A stretch of DNA of 64,000 nucleotides. Source: CAXBBB01 sp963793245 (lineage in GTDB: Bacteria; Bacteroidota; Rhodothermia; Rhodothermales; BA12). Below the pieces are notes generated by a model, which saw only the letters and a list, made by a program, of their open reading frames with translations, was not told where the DNA came from and ran no database searches. The translations under genes were made by a program, and so were the position numbers. Where the stretch lies: positions 186,001-250,000 of the forward strand of contig CAWBZG010000004.1 of the NCBI GenBank assembly GCA_963793245.1. Reading direction: 5' to 3'. This document shows, piece after piece, positions 1-9,215 of this stretch (its first letter is position 1; every line of letters begins with the position of its first letter).

Positions 1-1830
1 CGTGAAGATCGCGGTCGTGCTCCAGTCGCTCGTTGCGCTGCCGTCCGTGCTGCGGACGCGCCACTGGTAGTCTGTCCCGCCCATCAACGTGACGGCTTCG
101 GCGGCCAAGTCGACGGTACGAGTGCCGGGCGTCGTCGTAAACGTGGGCGTGCCGGTGAACGCGGCGCTGGCTGGTGCCAGTTCGACGTGGTAGACCAGGC
201 TCGCCGATCCGCCCGACGTGTACCAGTTCAGGCTGGGCTGAGTGGAGTAAATCGTTGCGCCGCCGACGGGCCAGCTTGCCGTCGGAATCGCGGGGCCGGG
301 CGTGCCGAAGACCTCGAACGACGCTGCATCAGAAACGCCGAGCACGCCGCCTGCCAAGTCCTTGACGATCGCGCGCCAGACGTAAGCCGATCCTGCGACC
401 AGCGCGCCCGATGGGGGCGTGTAGGTACGCACGTCGGCCAGTTCGCCGCTGGTGTGGACGAGAGTCGACCAGTCTGCGGATGCTGCGGCTTTGATCTGCA
501 CTTCCCACGTCAGATCGGTCGATCCGGTCGTGATGTACCAGTTGAGCGCGGGTGTGGTCGAGTAAACGAGCGCGTCGTTATTCGGATAGGAGATGACGGG
601 CGGCGTCGTAGCAAAAGCGTTGGTGCCGGTCGTAAACGACCAGACGGACGAAGCCTGTTCTTCGTCGCCCAGTTGCGGCGTCGTGCGCTCGGCGGTGACG
701 CTCCAGTAATAGGTGGAGGCGTAATCGAGGGCGAGCGTGGCATAGGCAAGCGCGTAACTCTCACTCGCCTTGTCGACCTCAATAGTCGCTAGCGGCGCGT
801 CGGTTACGTCCGCGTCGTCGTCGATGCGCAGCAGCCAGCGGTCCGGGTTGGGACCGACTTTCGTCCACTCGAACGTCGGTGTGAGTGCAGCGTCCGCAGA
901 GGCATCTGCGGGTGCGTCAAGCGTCGGCGCACGCAGAACGGTACGCGTGGTGAAATCGATTCCACCCAGTGCGACTCCGGCCACGACGAAACTGCTGTCT
1001 GTCGGCGAGAAACCCCAGTTGGCTCGGCTCGGCGTGACGGTGTAGCTGCCGTCAGCGACGGTGAAGGCGTATGAGCCGTCGGCTGCCGTCGTTGTGGCCT
1101 GCGATTCGTCGCCCGAGAGCGTCACGTCATAGCCCGTCGAGCCGCTTCCGCTCAGTTTGGTTATCGTTCCACTGACGGTGTAGACGGCGACGGCGGAGAA
1201 GTCGACGTTGCTTGCGTCGGCGCTCAGGCCGGTCAGGTCGAAGCTGCCGGGCGTGACCCGGTGGTTCGAGGCGTCGGGTGTAACGCTGTAGTGGCCTGCC
1301 GGAATGCGGGTGAACGTGTAGGCGCCGCCTGCCACCGTCTGGACGGTTGTGCTGGTCGCATCGTCGAGTACGACGTCGACGCCCGCCTCCATACCGGAAA
1401 TGGTCCCGCTGATTGCGTAAAGCGGTATGGCGGAGAATCTCGTTGTCTTGTTATACAGGCTCAGATCAGGCGTGAGACTACCGGACCCGAGAGCAAAATC
1501 CCAACTTGGGTGAGCGGTAGGCACCGAGATCGTATAGGTCTCTGAGGAGGATAGACCTGGGAATATGGCCCATCCGCCATTGTTGGTAGGGTTGGAGACG
1601 GCGGCGTTCGAGCCATCTGTCACTGTCACACTGATTCCGGTGACGGGCGTGCCTGCGTCTGTTCCGTCGCTCGTAATGCGAACGGCAATCTGGCGATCTG
1701 CAGCGGGACTGACACGCTCGGTGCCTATGGAAAGAGCAGCGTGCGCGTTGAGGTCGCTAGAGGTGACGACTACGCAGAAGAGCAGCGTGAGGGATACCGT
1801 TGCGGCGCGCCGAATCGAGGACAGATTCAT
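1..1830 (-). CDS. Surface protein with carboxypeptidase-regulatory-like and fibronectin-like repeats (partial, C-terminus off window)
   Basis: The reading frame is open on the minus strand from an ATG at 1828-1830 to the window edge, giving 610 codons without a stop. Residues 1 to about 32 form a signal peptide (MNLSSIRRAATVSLTLLF start, hydrophobic core, ending near NAHA). Next come a short Ig-like segment and two segments beginning YAISGTI and YTVSGTI, which look like carboxypeptidase-regulatory (transthyretin-like) folds. At least three fibronectin-like repeats of about 110 residues follow; two share the pattern YSTxPxLNWY...GS. This arrangement is usual for exported Bacteroidota surface proteins that end in a T9SS domain, but that end is not visible here. 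No catalytic motif is seen, so an adhesive or structural role is inferred only from architecture. Confidence 0.85.
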   Translation of the reverse strand, partial: MNLSSIRRAATVSLTLLFCVVVTSSDLNAHAALSIGTERVSPAADRQIAVRITSDGTDAGTPVTGISVTVTDGSNAAVSNPTNNGGWAIFPGLSSSETYTISVPTAHPSWDFALGSGSLTPDLSLYNKTTRFSAIPLYAISGTISGMEAGVDVVLDDATSTTVQTVAGGAYTFTRIPAGHYSVTPDASNHRVTPGSFDLTGLSADASNVDFSAVAVYTVSGTITKLSGSGSTGYDVTLSGDESQATTTAADGSYAFTVADGSYTVTPSRANWGFSPTDSSFVVAGVALGGIDFTTRTVLRAPTLDAPADASADAALTPTFEWTKVGPNPDRWLLRIDDDADVTDAPLATIEVDKASESYALAYATLALDYASTYYWSVTAERTTPQLGDEEQASSVWSFTTGTNAFATTPPVISYPNNDALVYSTTPALNWYITTGSTDLTWEVQIKAAASADWSTLVHTSGELADVRTYTPPSGALVAGSAYVWRAIVKDLAGGVLGVSDAASFEVFGTPGPAIPTASWPVGGATIYSTQPSLNWYTSGGSASLVYHVELAPASAAFTGTPTFTTTPGTRTVDLAAEAVTLMGGTDYQWRVRSTDGSATSDWSTTAIFT

Positions 1831-2209
1831 GATCCTTGGGGAAAAGTAGAAACACAAGACACGCCCAAAAAAGTAGCGGCGCGGCGAAAAAAATCCGGTG
1901 GTGAAAGCGGCGACAGGAAAAGGGCTAAGGTGCCAAATACTACGTCTGTCTCGCTTCGGAACGTATACGACGAACCTACAAAGGATCGCGTCTTTAAGCA
2001 ACACATACATCCTTCTGCCGAAGCAGCAGTTGCTCGGTGTTGAGCAGGCGCAGCACCAGATGTGCTACTTCGCAACCCGACACAACGCGAATGCCTTCGC
2101 ACTGCCAAATCAAACGCTCTTCCGGTTCTGTCTCAGAGTGAACAGTACCGTTTATGTCTGTGGACTTCTAGCAGGCCTGGCAAGCTGGAAGTCCCCACCT
2201 GGGCTTTGC
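1831..2209. other. Intergenic region, 379 bp, lower GC
   Basis: This gap separates the start of the minus-strand surface protein from the stop of the upstream minus-strand pullulanase gene, so it should hold the promoter of the surface protein. It is clearly poorer in GC than its neighbours. Read on the minus strand just above the 1830 start, it has short T-rich stretches (TACTTTTTTG near 1870, TACTTTTCC near 1845) that resemble the TAnnTTTG -7 element of Bacteroidota without matching it fully. A minus-strand stretch of 57 codons without a stop (about 2001-2171) lacks an ATG and is not called as a gene. No repeat or RNA gene is recognised. Confidence 0.5.
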
Positions 2210-4861
2210 CTACTCTTTTGCCCAGATCATCAGCGTCAGCGGCGGCAGGTCGAGCGTCTGCGGCCCACCGTTCAGCATGGGGCCGTCGAGTGGCGACGTT
2301 CCGGCACGCATTCCGTCGGCCATCAGGCGCCACGTTCCGGTTGCGGCTTCGACGGTGAGACGGGCAGGTTCGCCAGTCGTGTTCATCGCCACCATCAGGC
2401 GCTCATTGATCTGATAGCCGAGCAGTCCAGGTGCGTCGTCGGGGGCAAACCACTGGACGTAGTCAGCGGGCGGGGTGTCGGCGATGCGCAGAACGCTTCC
2501 TGCGTCGTTGTTGCGGAGCGCGATCAGACCTTTCCACCACGCTTCCATCGCGGCGATGTCGTCGGGGCCGTCGGTTCGGCCAATCGTGTCCCAGAGGAAA
2601 AGGTTAGGCTTGCGGACGTTGTACGTGTCGCCCCGGCCTTTGAAGTAGATCGGGTTGCCGGTTTCGTAGCGCGTGTTGTACTCGATCTGCGCCGATCCTT
2701 TGCTACGCAGCACTTCGCTTCCACCGTGGATGACGACGGGGCCGAGTGAGGTGAACAGCAGCCCGGCAGCGATGCGGTACTCGGCTTCGTCGACGCCCGC
2801 CAAGCCGTTCCAGTCGCGCGTGGCGAATTGATCGGCCAGCGTCCAGTTGTCGTGGATGTCGAGGTAGTTGATGCCGCGTCCGGGTTCGCGCTCGTCGGGA
2901 AACGCACCGACGATGGCGTCCATCACGCGCTGACGCTCGGTCGTATTGCCTCCGGCGAATCCGCGATCCGTCGCTTTGTCGTCGGGCTTGCTCGTCGGGC
3001 CTTTGAAGGCGTTGCGCGCGTCGTCCTGGAAAAAGATGATCGGGCTATCGGTTTTGTACCAGTACCAGTCGGGGTTGGCGACGACATCGGGATCGGACGC
3101 TGCAATCCACGGCTCGCCGTAAACGATGGCGTCGTCCGGCAGAGCGTCCATCATGAGTTGGAGGCTTTGCTCGTCGATCTGTCCGGCCAAGTCGACTCGG
3201 AAGCCGTCGATGCCCAGGTCTTCCATGAAGTGCACGGCCTGGTCGACCAGCCAGCGCTGCACCATCGGACGCTCTTCGGTTTTGACTTCGTTTCCGAACG
3301 GCCCGATGTGCTCGCCCTGCTCGTCGGTACGGTGGTAATACAGTTTGTCGAACGCGTTGAAGGCGAACGGGTCGTCGCGTCCGTCCATGTTTTCGCCCGT
3401 GTGGTTGGGCACGATGTCGACGATGACCGAGATGCCCGCCTGGTGGAAGCGGTCGACCATGGCTTTGAACTGTTCGCGCTCAGCGCCCGGTTCGGTTCCC
3501 CGCTCGCGGAAGCGGCTTTCCAGAGCAAAGAAGTGCGTCGTCCGGTAGCCCCACTGATAGTTCTCCTCGGCGATGTCGTTCGCAATCGCAAAACTGTCGG
3601 CGGCGAATGCGGCGCGCCACAGGCTGTCGGGGTAGTGCAGGTACTCTTGGACGGGCTGCAGGTGGACGACGTTGATACCGAGTTCGAGCAGGTGATCGAA
3701 GCCGATGGCCTCGCCGCGCTCGTTACGCAAACCGGGCGTGGCGACGGCGGTAAAGGTGCTCTTCAGGTGATCGGCAACGGGCAGTTCGCGCGTGAAGTCG
3801 TCGACGTGAAGTTGGTAGCTGACGATCTCACCGGTCGACGGGCGTCCGCCGACGACGGGAGCGGGCGGCGGCGAGTCGCGCCAGATGCGGGCGCGTCCAA
3901 ACCCGTCGTCGCTGACGAGTGCGTAGGGGTCGGTCGCGTGGAGCCCGGTCTGCTCGTAGAAGCGGCTGCCGGGTCCGGCGGGTCCGCGCACGCGGAAGTC
4001 GTAGTAATTGCCGCTCAGGTCGCCGCCGAGCGTGGCCTCCCAGACGCCGTCGTCGTCGCGGCTCATCATGGCAATCGTGCCTTCAAGGATGGACGCATCC
4101 CGAGTCGGGTAGACGTAAAGCGTGACCTCGTCGGCGCGGGGCGAGAAGACGCGGAAGGTGGTTTCGTCGTCGCTGGCGATGGCGCCGAGTGGCTTGTCCG
4201 AGACGAGCGTGCGCCACAGACGGTCGAAGCGGACGCGGGCGCGCAGGTTTTTGCCGGGTATGCTGGCGTAGTAGACCTGATGCGTGTCGAGCGGATCGGC
4301 AGGGCGGAGCAGGGTCTCGGTCGCGTCGACGGGCGCAACGTGGGCGACCTCGACCGGCGTTCCGTCCCACAGTTCGATTCGGTAGGCCGAGGCGTTGGTT
4401 GGGCGCGTGACGCCGTCGCCGGTCGGCCAGACGAGCACATTGCCTTCGGGGGTCATCTGCGCGCGCAGCCGGGGCGAGGTTACACCGAACCGATAGACCA
4501 GATTGCCGCCCTGCGCATTGGGCACACCTGCTGGAGCGTCGCGCCAGATGCCGTCGCCCGTGCGAAACTTGAACGGCGATCCGGGGGCGACGGCACTCTG
4601 ATCCGTGTTGTCGACGGCTAATCGCCACGTGCCATCGTTACCGCGCATCAGATCCCAATCCGACGGCGTCGTCGAGTCGTCCCAGTTGCGGAAGGCGCCC
4701 GTCACCCAGACGCGAGGCGGCGCGTCGATGCCGTAGTCGGCAGGATCGAACGTGAACACGAGCGTGTCGCCGCGTTCCTGGTAGCCTAACGGTGGTGCGT
4801 CCTGCGCGTGAGCGGCGGGCAGTAGTAGGAGCGTGGCGACAGCGAGGAGCGTGCGGATCAT
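2210..4861 (-). CDS. Secreted type I pullulanase-like GH13 alpha-glucan debranching enzyme
   Basis: The 883-residue product begins with a signal peptide (MIRTLLAVATLLLLPAAHAQ), so it acts outside the cytoplasm. The first half holds early-set/CBM48-like beta domains (VWVTGAFRNW, and later FRVFSPRADEVTLYVY). The second half is a GH13 barrel with all four conserved regions: DIVPNHT, GFRVDLAG with the expected nucleophile Asp557, VYGEPW with the expected acid Glu583, and YLDIHDNWT. YQWGYRTTHF stands where type I pullulanases have YNWGYDP, which favours cleavage of alpha-1,6 branches in pullulan, glycogen or starch over plain alpha-amylase activity. Length fits extracellular pullulanases. It is transcribed away from the metalloprotease at 4999, with 137 bp between them. 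The family call is firm; exact substrate is inferred. Confidence 0.88.
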   Translation of the reverse strand: MIRTLLAVATLLLLPAAHAQDAPPLGYQERGDTLVFTFDPADYGIDAPPRVWVTGAFRNWDDSTTPSDWDLMRGNDGTWRLAVDNTDQSAVAPGSPFKFRTGDGIWRDAPAGVPNAQGGNLVYRFGVTSPRLRAQMTPEGNVLVWPTGDGVTRPTNASAYRIELWDGTPVEVAHVAPVDATETLLRPADPLDTHQVYYASIPGKNLRARVRFDRLWRTLVSDKPLGAIASDDETTFRVFSPRADEVTLYVYPTRDASILEGTIAMMSRDDDGVWEATLGGDLSGNYYDFRVRGPAGPGSRFYEQTGLHATDPYALVSDDGFGRARIWRDSPPPAPVVGGRPSTGEIVSYQLHVDDFTRELPVADHLKSTFTAVATPGLRNERGEAIGFDHLLELGINVVHLQPVQEYLHYPDSLWRAAFAADSFAIANDIAEENYQWGYRTTHFFALESRFRERGTEPGAEREQFKAMVDRFHQAGISVIVDIVPNHTGENMDGRDDPFAFNAFDKLYYHRTDEQGEHIGPFGNEVKTEERPMVQRWLVDQAVHFMEDLGIDGFRVDLAGQIDEQSLQLMMDALPDDAIVYGEPWIAASDPDVVANPDWYWYKTDSPIIFFQDDARNAFKGPTSKPDDKATDRGFAGGNTTERQRVMDAIVGAFPDEREPGRGINYLDIHDNWTLADQFATRDWNGLAGVDEAEYRIAAGLLFTSLGPVVIHGGSEVLRSKGSAQIEYNTRYETGNPIYFKGRGDTYNVRKPNLFLWDTIGRTDGPDDIAAMEAWWKGLIALRNNDAGSVLRIADTPPADYVQWFAPDDAPGLLGYQINERLMVAMNTTGEPARLTVEAATGTWRLMADGMRAGTSPLDGPMLNGGPQTLDLPPLTLMIWAKE

Positions 4862-4998
4862 GGGCGTTCGAAGCGGTGCAAAAGGAGTCCAACGCGCATC
4901 TCATGCGGCGGTGTCGTGCGGCGTCGCATTTCCGGCCCGCGCGCTGCGGTACGAATGCTGCTCCCTGTCCCTATCGTACGACTCATCCCTCCTGACTT

Positions 4999-6579
4999 AT
5001 GCGCCACGCTCTGCCTCTCGCTGCTCTGCTCGCCCTTTCGCTCCTCCCTGTGTCGGCGCAGGCGCAGTCTGCACACGACGGGCATTCCCACGCTACCGGA
5101 ACGATTTGCACCCTGCACGCCACTCCGAACGACGGAACGGCGTCGATTCCTCCGCCTGCCGACCTGATCGACAAGCTCGAAGCGCGTCGTAGCCTGTCGA
5201 AAAGTGCAGCGGCGACGATCCAGATTCAGTACGTCACGACAGCGGAAGACGCCAACTGTGCGGCATGGCCCATCGCGGCGCAGGCGGCGATGCAGTACGC
5301 TGCCGATCTTTGGGAAGGATACCTGGAGTCGGCGCCGGTTGCTACCATTACGGCCTGCTGGAATACGGCGCTCTCGGGCAACACATTGGGGTCGGCAGGC
5401 GCGTTCCGATTGCGGGGAAATTTTACCGGCGCGCCCATTGTTAATACGTGGTACCCTGACGCTCTGGCGAACGCGCTCGGTGGAAGCGATATAGATCCAG
5501 CCACGCCCGAAATGCTCGCCCGCTTCGCTGCAGCCCGCACCGACTGGTACTTTGGCACCGACGCCAATCCAGCCCCGAACGAGATCGACTTTGTGACGGT
5601 CGCCCTCCACGAACTGGGGCACGCGCTCGGGTTCTCGGGCAGCGCCAACGGAGCCAATCCCAACGGTACCATCTTGTTGAGCGGTTTTTATACAGCGTTC
5701 GACCGCCTTTCCGAAGACGGCGGCGGCGTGCGGCTCACCGACACGGGCACGTATCCCGACAACGGCGCCAATCTCGGGTCAATCCTCAGGGGCGGGACGG
5801 TCGGAGGAAACCAACTGGTGTTTACGCGCAACGGCGCTGACCTGCGGCAGTTGTATACGCCGAACACGTGGAATCAGGGCAGTTCGTATTCGCACTTCGA
5901 CCAAACCATTGCCGGAGAGTTGATGCGTCCGTTCGTCAGCGCGGGCGTCGCGATTCACGATCCTGGCAGCGCACTCGGCGTGTTTGACGCGCTGGGCTGG
6001 CCGGGATCGTTGCCGGTCGAACTGGTCGCCTTCGACGCTGTCGCCGATGGACGCAGCGTGGCGCTGGCGTGGAGCACGGCATCCGAAACGAACAATGAGG
6101 GCTTTACCGTCGAGCACCGCGCGCCTGGCCGAGAGGCCTTCTCCCAGGCGGCATTCGTCGGCGGAGCGGGGACGACGCTCGAAGCGCAGTCATACGCCCT
6201 CCGTCTGCCTAACCTCGTGCCCGGAACGCACACCTTCCGCTTGGTCCAGCGCGACCTGGACGGCGCGCTCGAAACGTCTCCGGTTATCGAAGTGCTGATC
6301 GGATTTGAGGGCGACGTGTGGTTATCGTCGCCTGCGCCAAACCCGTCTTTGGGTAGGACGACGCTGACGCTGCGAGTTTCCACCGACCGACAGGTGCGGG
6401 TCGACGCATTCGATGTGCTCGGCAGGCACGTCGCCACAGTGCACGACGGACCGGCGCGCGCCGACGAAGCGGTTTCGGTCAGTTTCAACACACAATCCCT
6501 CGCGCCGGGTACCTACTTGCTCCGCGTGACTGCAGGTCAGAGCGTGTTCACTCAACCGGTCGTCGTCGCTCGCCGGTAA
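4999..6579 (+). CDS. Secreted zinc metalloprotease with T9SS type-A sorting domain
   Basis: The 526-residue product starts with a signal peptide ending near AQAQS. Residues about 60-330 form a metzincin-like peptidase domain. HELGHALGF supplies zinc ligands His204 and His208 and catalytic Glu205. The third ligand of classical metzincins (HExxHxxGxxH) is absent at the usual place, because the motif continues GFSG; a downstream SYSHFD with His299 followed by LMRP could replace it. A segment starting LPVELVAFDA follows, of the type that precedes T9SS signals. The last 85-90 residues (from about 437: SPAPNPSLGRTTL, DVLGRHVATV, GTYLLRV) are a T9SS type-A sorting domain, so the enzyme should be carried across the outer membrane and anchored or released. 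Peptide substrate is unknown. Confidence 0.85.
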   Translation: MRHALPLAALLALSLLPVSAQAQSAHDGHSHATGTICTLHATPNDGTASIPPPADLIDKLEARRSLSKSAAATIQIQYVTTAEDANCAAWPIAAQAAMQYAADLWEGYLESAPVATITACWNTALSGNTLGSAGAFRLRGNFTGAPIVNTWYPDALANALGGSDIDPATPEMLARFAAARTDWYFGTDANPAPNEIDFVTVALHELGHALGFSGSANGANPNGTILLSGFYTAFDRLSEDGGGVRLTDTGTYPDNGANLGSILRGGTVGGNQLVFTRNGADLRQLYTPNTWNQGSSYSHFDQTIAGELMRPFVSAGVAIHDPGSALGVFDALGWPGSLPVELVAFDAVADGRSVALAWSTASETNNEGFTVEHRAPGREAFSQAAFVGGAGTTLEAQSYALRLPNLVPGTHTFRLVQRDLDGALETSPVIEVLIGFEGDVWLSSPAPNPSLGRTTLTLRVSTDRQVRVDAFDVLGRHVATVHDGPARADEAVSVSFNTQSLAPGTYLLRVTAGQSVFTQPVVVARR

Positions 6580-6599
6580 TCACGCGCGACCTCCAGCAC

Positions 6600-7913
6600 T
6601 TACGTTCGTAGCCAGCCCTCTTCGTGCGCAGAGACGCGGTCGGTGACGTAGTCCGGGCGTAGGTCGCCCAGCGTGCCTTCGGCGGTGTAGCCTGCGCGGA
6701 TACTCGCAGCATCAGGAACGGGCAGCGCAGCCGCCTCTTTCGCGGCGCGTCGGTAGGCGTCGCGGAAGGGGACGCCTTGCTGGACGAGTTCGAGCGCGCG
6801 GTCGGTCGCGAACAGTTCGGGCGATAGCGCGGCGGCGCAGGCTTCGGCGTCGAACGTGAGATCGGGAATCAAGGCGTTGGCGGCGGAGAGCACGTCTTCG
6901 GTCACGGCGACGGCGCGCATCAGCGCTTCCTTGGTCAACTGCAGGTCGCGGTGGTAGCCGCCGGGCAGGTTGGCGGGCAGCGTCATCAGCACGTGCGCTT
7001 CGGCGAGGACGCGGTGGTAGTAGGCGCGCATCAGTTCGAGCACGTCCGGGTTGCGCTTTTGCGGCATGATCGACGAGCCAGTCGTGAACCGCGTCGGCAG
7101 GCGGACGAATCCGAACTCGGACGTGGCGAACAAGACGAGGTCGCTCGCCAGCCGGTTCATGGTCGCGCAGACCTGGACGCAGGCGTGGGCGGCGTGGAGT
7201 TCGAGCTTGCCGCGCGATAGCTGGACGGTGGGTGCGTGCAGCTGAATCGAGCCGAACTGCATCCGTTCGGCGTTGGCACGAATCGGTAAGTCGAGGCGCG
7301 GGACGCCATAGCCCGCCGCGCTCCCCAGCGGCGACGTGTCGATCTGCCCCACCGCGTCGCGCAGCGCGTCGAGGTCGGACGCGCACAGTTCGGCGTATCC
7401 CATCGCCCACAGTCCCACGGTCGTCGGCATGGCGCGCTGGCCGTGCGTGTAGCCGGGCATCACGACATCGGCGTGACGCGTGGCGAATTCGGTAAGGGCA
7501 CGCGTCAGCGTTGCGGTCTGGTGGCCGAGCGCGATCATCCGATCCTTGAGCCACAGCCGCAGGGCCGTCAGCACCTGATCGTTTCGGCTGCGCCCGGTGT
7601 GGATGCGCTTGCCGGTATCGCCCAGATCGGCGACGAGGAAGCGCTCGATGACCGTGTGGCAGTCTTCGTCGTTGGGCGTGATGGTGAGTTCGTCGGCGGC
7701 GATAGCGGCGTCGAGTCGGTCCAGCGCGGCTTGCACTTGGGTCCACTCGTCATCCGAAAACACGCCGATCTCGGCCAGCCCGTGTGCGTGCGCTCGGGTG
7801 CCGATGGCGTCGTACGGCAGGAGGGCGCGGTCCCACAGGTAGTCGTCGCCGACGGTGAACCGGATCACCCAGTCGTCGACCGCCTGTCCTTTGCTCCAAA
7901 TGTGATCGGCCAT
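6600..7913 (-). CDS. argH: Argininosuccinate lyase
   Basis: This enzyme cleaves argininosuccinate to arginine and fumarate, the last step of arginine synthesis. The 437-residue product carries the fumarase/aspartase superfamily signature GSSIMPQKRNPD at 279-290 (catalytic Ser281), plus HTGRSRNDQ at 105-113 and GYTHGQRAMPTT near 154. The ATG at 7911-7913 (MADHIWSKG) is chosen because family members begin just before this WxKG segment; a longer frame to 7988 adds 25 residues unlike the family. It is the last gene of the minus-strand set argB-argE'-argH. It converges on the metalloprotease gene with about 20 bp between stops and no clear terminator. Confidence 0.95.
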   Translation of the reverse strand: MADHIWSKGQAVDDWVIRFTVGDDYLWDRALLPYDAIGTRAHAHGLAEIGVFSDDEWTQVQAALDRLDAAIAADELTITPNDEDCHTVIERFLVADLGDTGKRIHTGRSRNDQVLTALRLWLKDRMIALGHQTATLTRALTEFATRHADVVMPGYTHGQRAMPTTVGLWAMGYAELCASDLDALRDAVGQIDTSPLGSAAGYGVPRLDLPIRANAERMQFGSIQLHAPTVQLSRGKLELHAAHACVQVCATMNRLASDLVLFATSEFGFVRLPTRFTTGSSIMPQKRNPDVLELMRAYYHRVLAEAHVLMTLPANLPGGYHRDLQLTKEALMRAVAVTEDVLSAANALIPDLTFDAEACAAALSPELFATDRALELVQQGVPFRDAYRRAAKEAAALPVPDAASIRAGYTAEGTLGDLRPDYVTDRVSAHEEGWLRT

Positions 7914-7937
7914 GTCGTGCGTATGTCTTGGTATGCG

Positions 7938-8014
7938 CGTAGGGGCGATCGCGCGCGTCGCCCTGCGGGTGTCTGTGGTGGTGGGCATCTAGGGCGACGC
8001 AAGCGTCACCCCTA
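7938..8014. repeat. Two imperfect palindromes between argE' and argH
   Basis: The short gap between the argE-like gene and argH holds two GC-rich inverted repeats. The first pairs CGTAGGGGCGA (7938-7948) with TCGCCCTGCG (7958-7967), with one bulge. The second pairs TAGGGCGACGC (7990-8000) with GCGTCACCCCTA (8003-8014), also with small mismatches. The outer end of the second supplies the stop codon of the argE-like gene (8012-8014). They resemble the intergenic palindromes near 46973 and 55011 and probably belong to a dispersed repetitive-extragenic-palindrome type family. They may also fold in the argE'-argH transcript. Confidence 0.5.
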
Positions 8015-9211
8015 CGGGAGGTCGGATCGGAGGGCGAAGTAGGCCCGCGCGATGGCGGCATAGGCGTGCGCGGCGTCGTCTACGTCGGATAGGCGGACGC
8101 GCTCATCAGGCGTGTGACTCAGTTCGCTGCGGCTGGGTCCGATCTTCACGGCGGGGACGTCGCGCAGGAACAGCCAGTCGCTCATCGTGGGCGACCCGAA
8201 CGGTGTCGCATCGGGCAGGGCTGATGCGCAGGCTTGAGCGATGCGGCTGTCAGCGGAGGTGGCGACGGGGACTAGGCGTTTGGAGTGGACGTGGACGCCG
8301 GACTCGGTCGCTGCGTCGATGGCGGCGATCAACTCCTCGTGCGTGCTCGCGGGCGTCGTGCGGATGTCGAGGGTGACGGTGCAGGCGTCCGGGACGACGT
8401 TGCTCGCACCGCCTCCGGCGATGACGGTCGGCGTGATCGTCGTGGGGCCGAGCAGCGGGTCGTCGGCGAAGTGCAAGTCGGTGAGGACGTGCAGGTCGCG
8501 GGCGGCGCGGAGGATGGCGTTGTCGCCGAGGTGTGAGCGGGCAGCGTGGGCGGTCGTGCCTTGCGCCTGGAGGTGAAGGATGAGCAGGCCTTTTTGCGCC
8601 AGACACGGCTGCATTTGGGTCGGCTCGCCGACGAGCGCGGCGGAAATCGGGGGGAGGTGGCTGCGCAGCGTTTCGAGTCCGTTGTAGCCTTTGCCCGTCT
8701 CCTCGCACGCGGTCAGGGCAACGGCCAGCGTGCCGCCCGGCGGGTCGTACCCCGCGTCGTGCAGGTCAAGCAGCGCAGTCAGCATCGCCGCACCACATCC
8801 TTTGGCGTCGGTCGTTCCGCGTCCCCAGACCCATCCGTCGGCTTCGTAGCCATCGAACGCACCGTGCGGATGGTGGGACGACGGCGGCACTACGTCCAAG
8901 TGCGACGCCATCAGCAGCAGGTCGTCGCCGCGTCCGATCCACGCGATCACGTTGTCGTCGAGTCTACCGACGTGGACACCGCGCTCCGATAGCCAGTCGA
9001 CCAGCAGGTCGGCTAGCGGGCCTTCTTCGCGCGAAAGCGTCGGAATCGCGGCCATGCGCCGTACCAGATCCGATGCCGACATCGGGTCGCTTGGCCAAGG
9101 ATCCAGCGATTCAGACTGCGCGGGTGCAATCGTCAGGTCGGACGCCGAGACGTAGGAGGGGGCGTCGGCTGTGCGCGGTTGAGGCCGTGTGAGGTCGGCG
9201 AGAGCAGGCAT
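8012..9211 (-). CDS. argE: M20-family deacylase, probable N-acetyl-citrulline (or N-acetylornithine) deacetylase
   Basis: The M20 metallopeptidase fold is shown by SHLDVVPP (metal ligand His104), GRGTTDAKGCG (bridging Asp135) and ACEETGKG (Glu170/Glu171), with later conserved segments SNVVPDA and SELSHTPDE. In organisms with an N-acyl-ornithine carbamoyltransferase, as encoded at 43539, this enzyme removes the acyl group from N-acyl-citrulline. That substrate is inferred from context. The start at 9209-9211 lies 4 bp after the argB stop and keeps typical codon use. The alternative at 9080-9082 (MSASDLVRRM) would place the catalytic domain nearer the N-terminus as in relatives and would remove 43 residues of unknown use. 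It lies between argB and argH. Confidence 0.88.
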   Translation of the reverse strand: MPALADLTRPQPRTADAPSYVSASDLTIAPAQSESLDPWPSDPMSASDLVRRMAAIPTLSREEGPLADLLVDWLSERGVHVGRLDDNVIAWIGRGDDLLLMASHLDVVPPSSHHPHGAFDGYEADGWVWGRGTTDAKGCGAAMLTALLDLHDAGYDPPGGTLAVALTACEETGKGYNGLETLRSHLPPISAALVGEPTQMQPCLAQKGLLILHLQAQGTTAHAARSHLGDNAILRAARDLHVLTDLHFADDPLLGPTTITPTVIAGGGASNVVPDACTVTLDIRTTPASTHEELIAAIDAATESGVHVHSKRLVPVATSADSRIAQACASALPDATPFGSPTMSDWLFLRDVPAVKIGPSRSELSHTPDERVRLSDVDDAAHAYAAIARAYFALRSDLP

Positions 9212-9215
9212 CGCG

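Noticed and set aside
2001..2171. 57-codon minus-strand open stretch in the 1831-2209 gap
   Set aside because: No ATG, no usable start context and no similarity recognised. It could be chance in a lower-GC gap.
2828..4621. 597-codon open frame on the plus strand inside the pullulanase gene
   Set aside because: It is antisense to a clear GH13 enzyme and has no recognisable domain. Long antisense frames are expected in GC-rich coding DNA.
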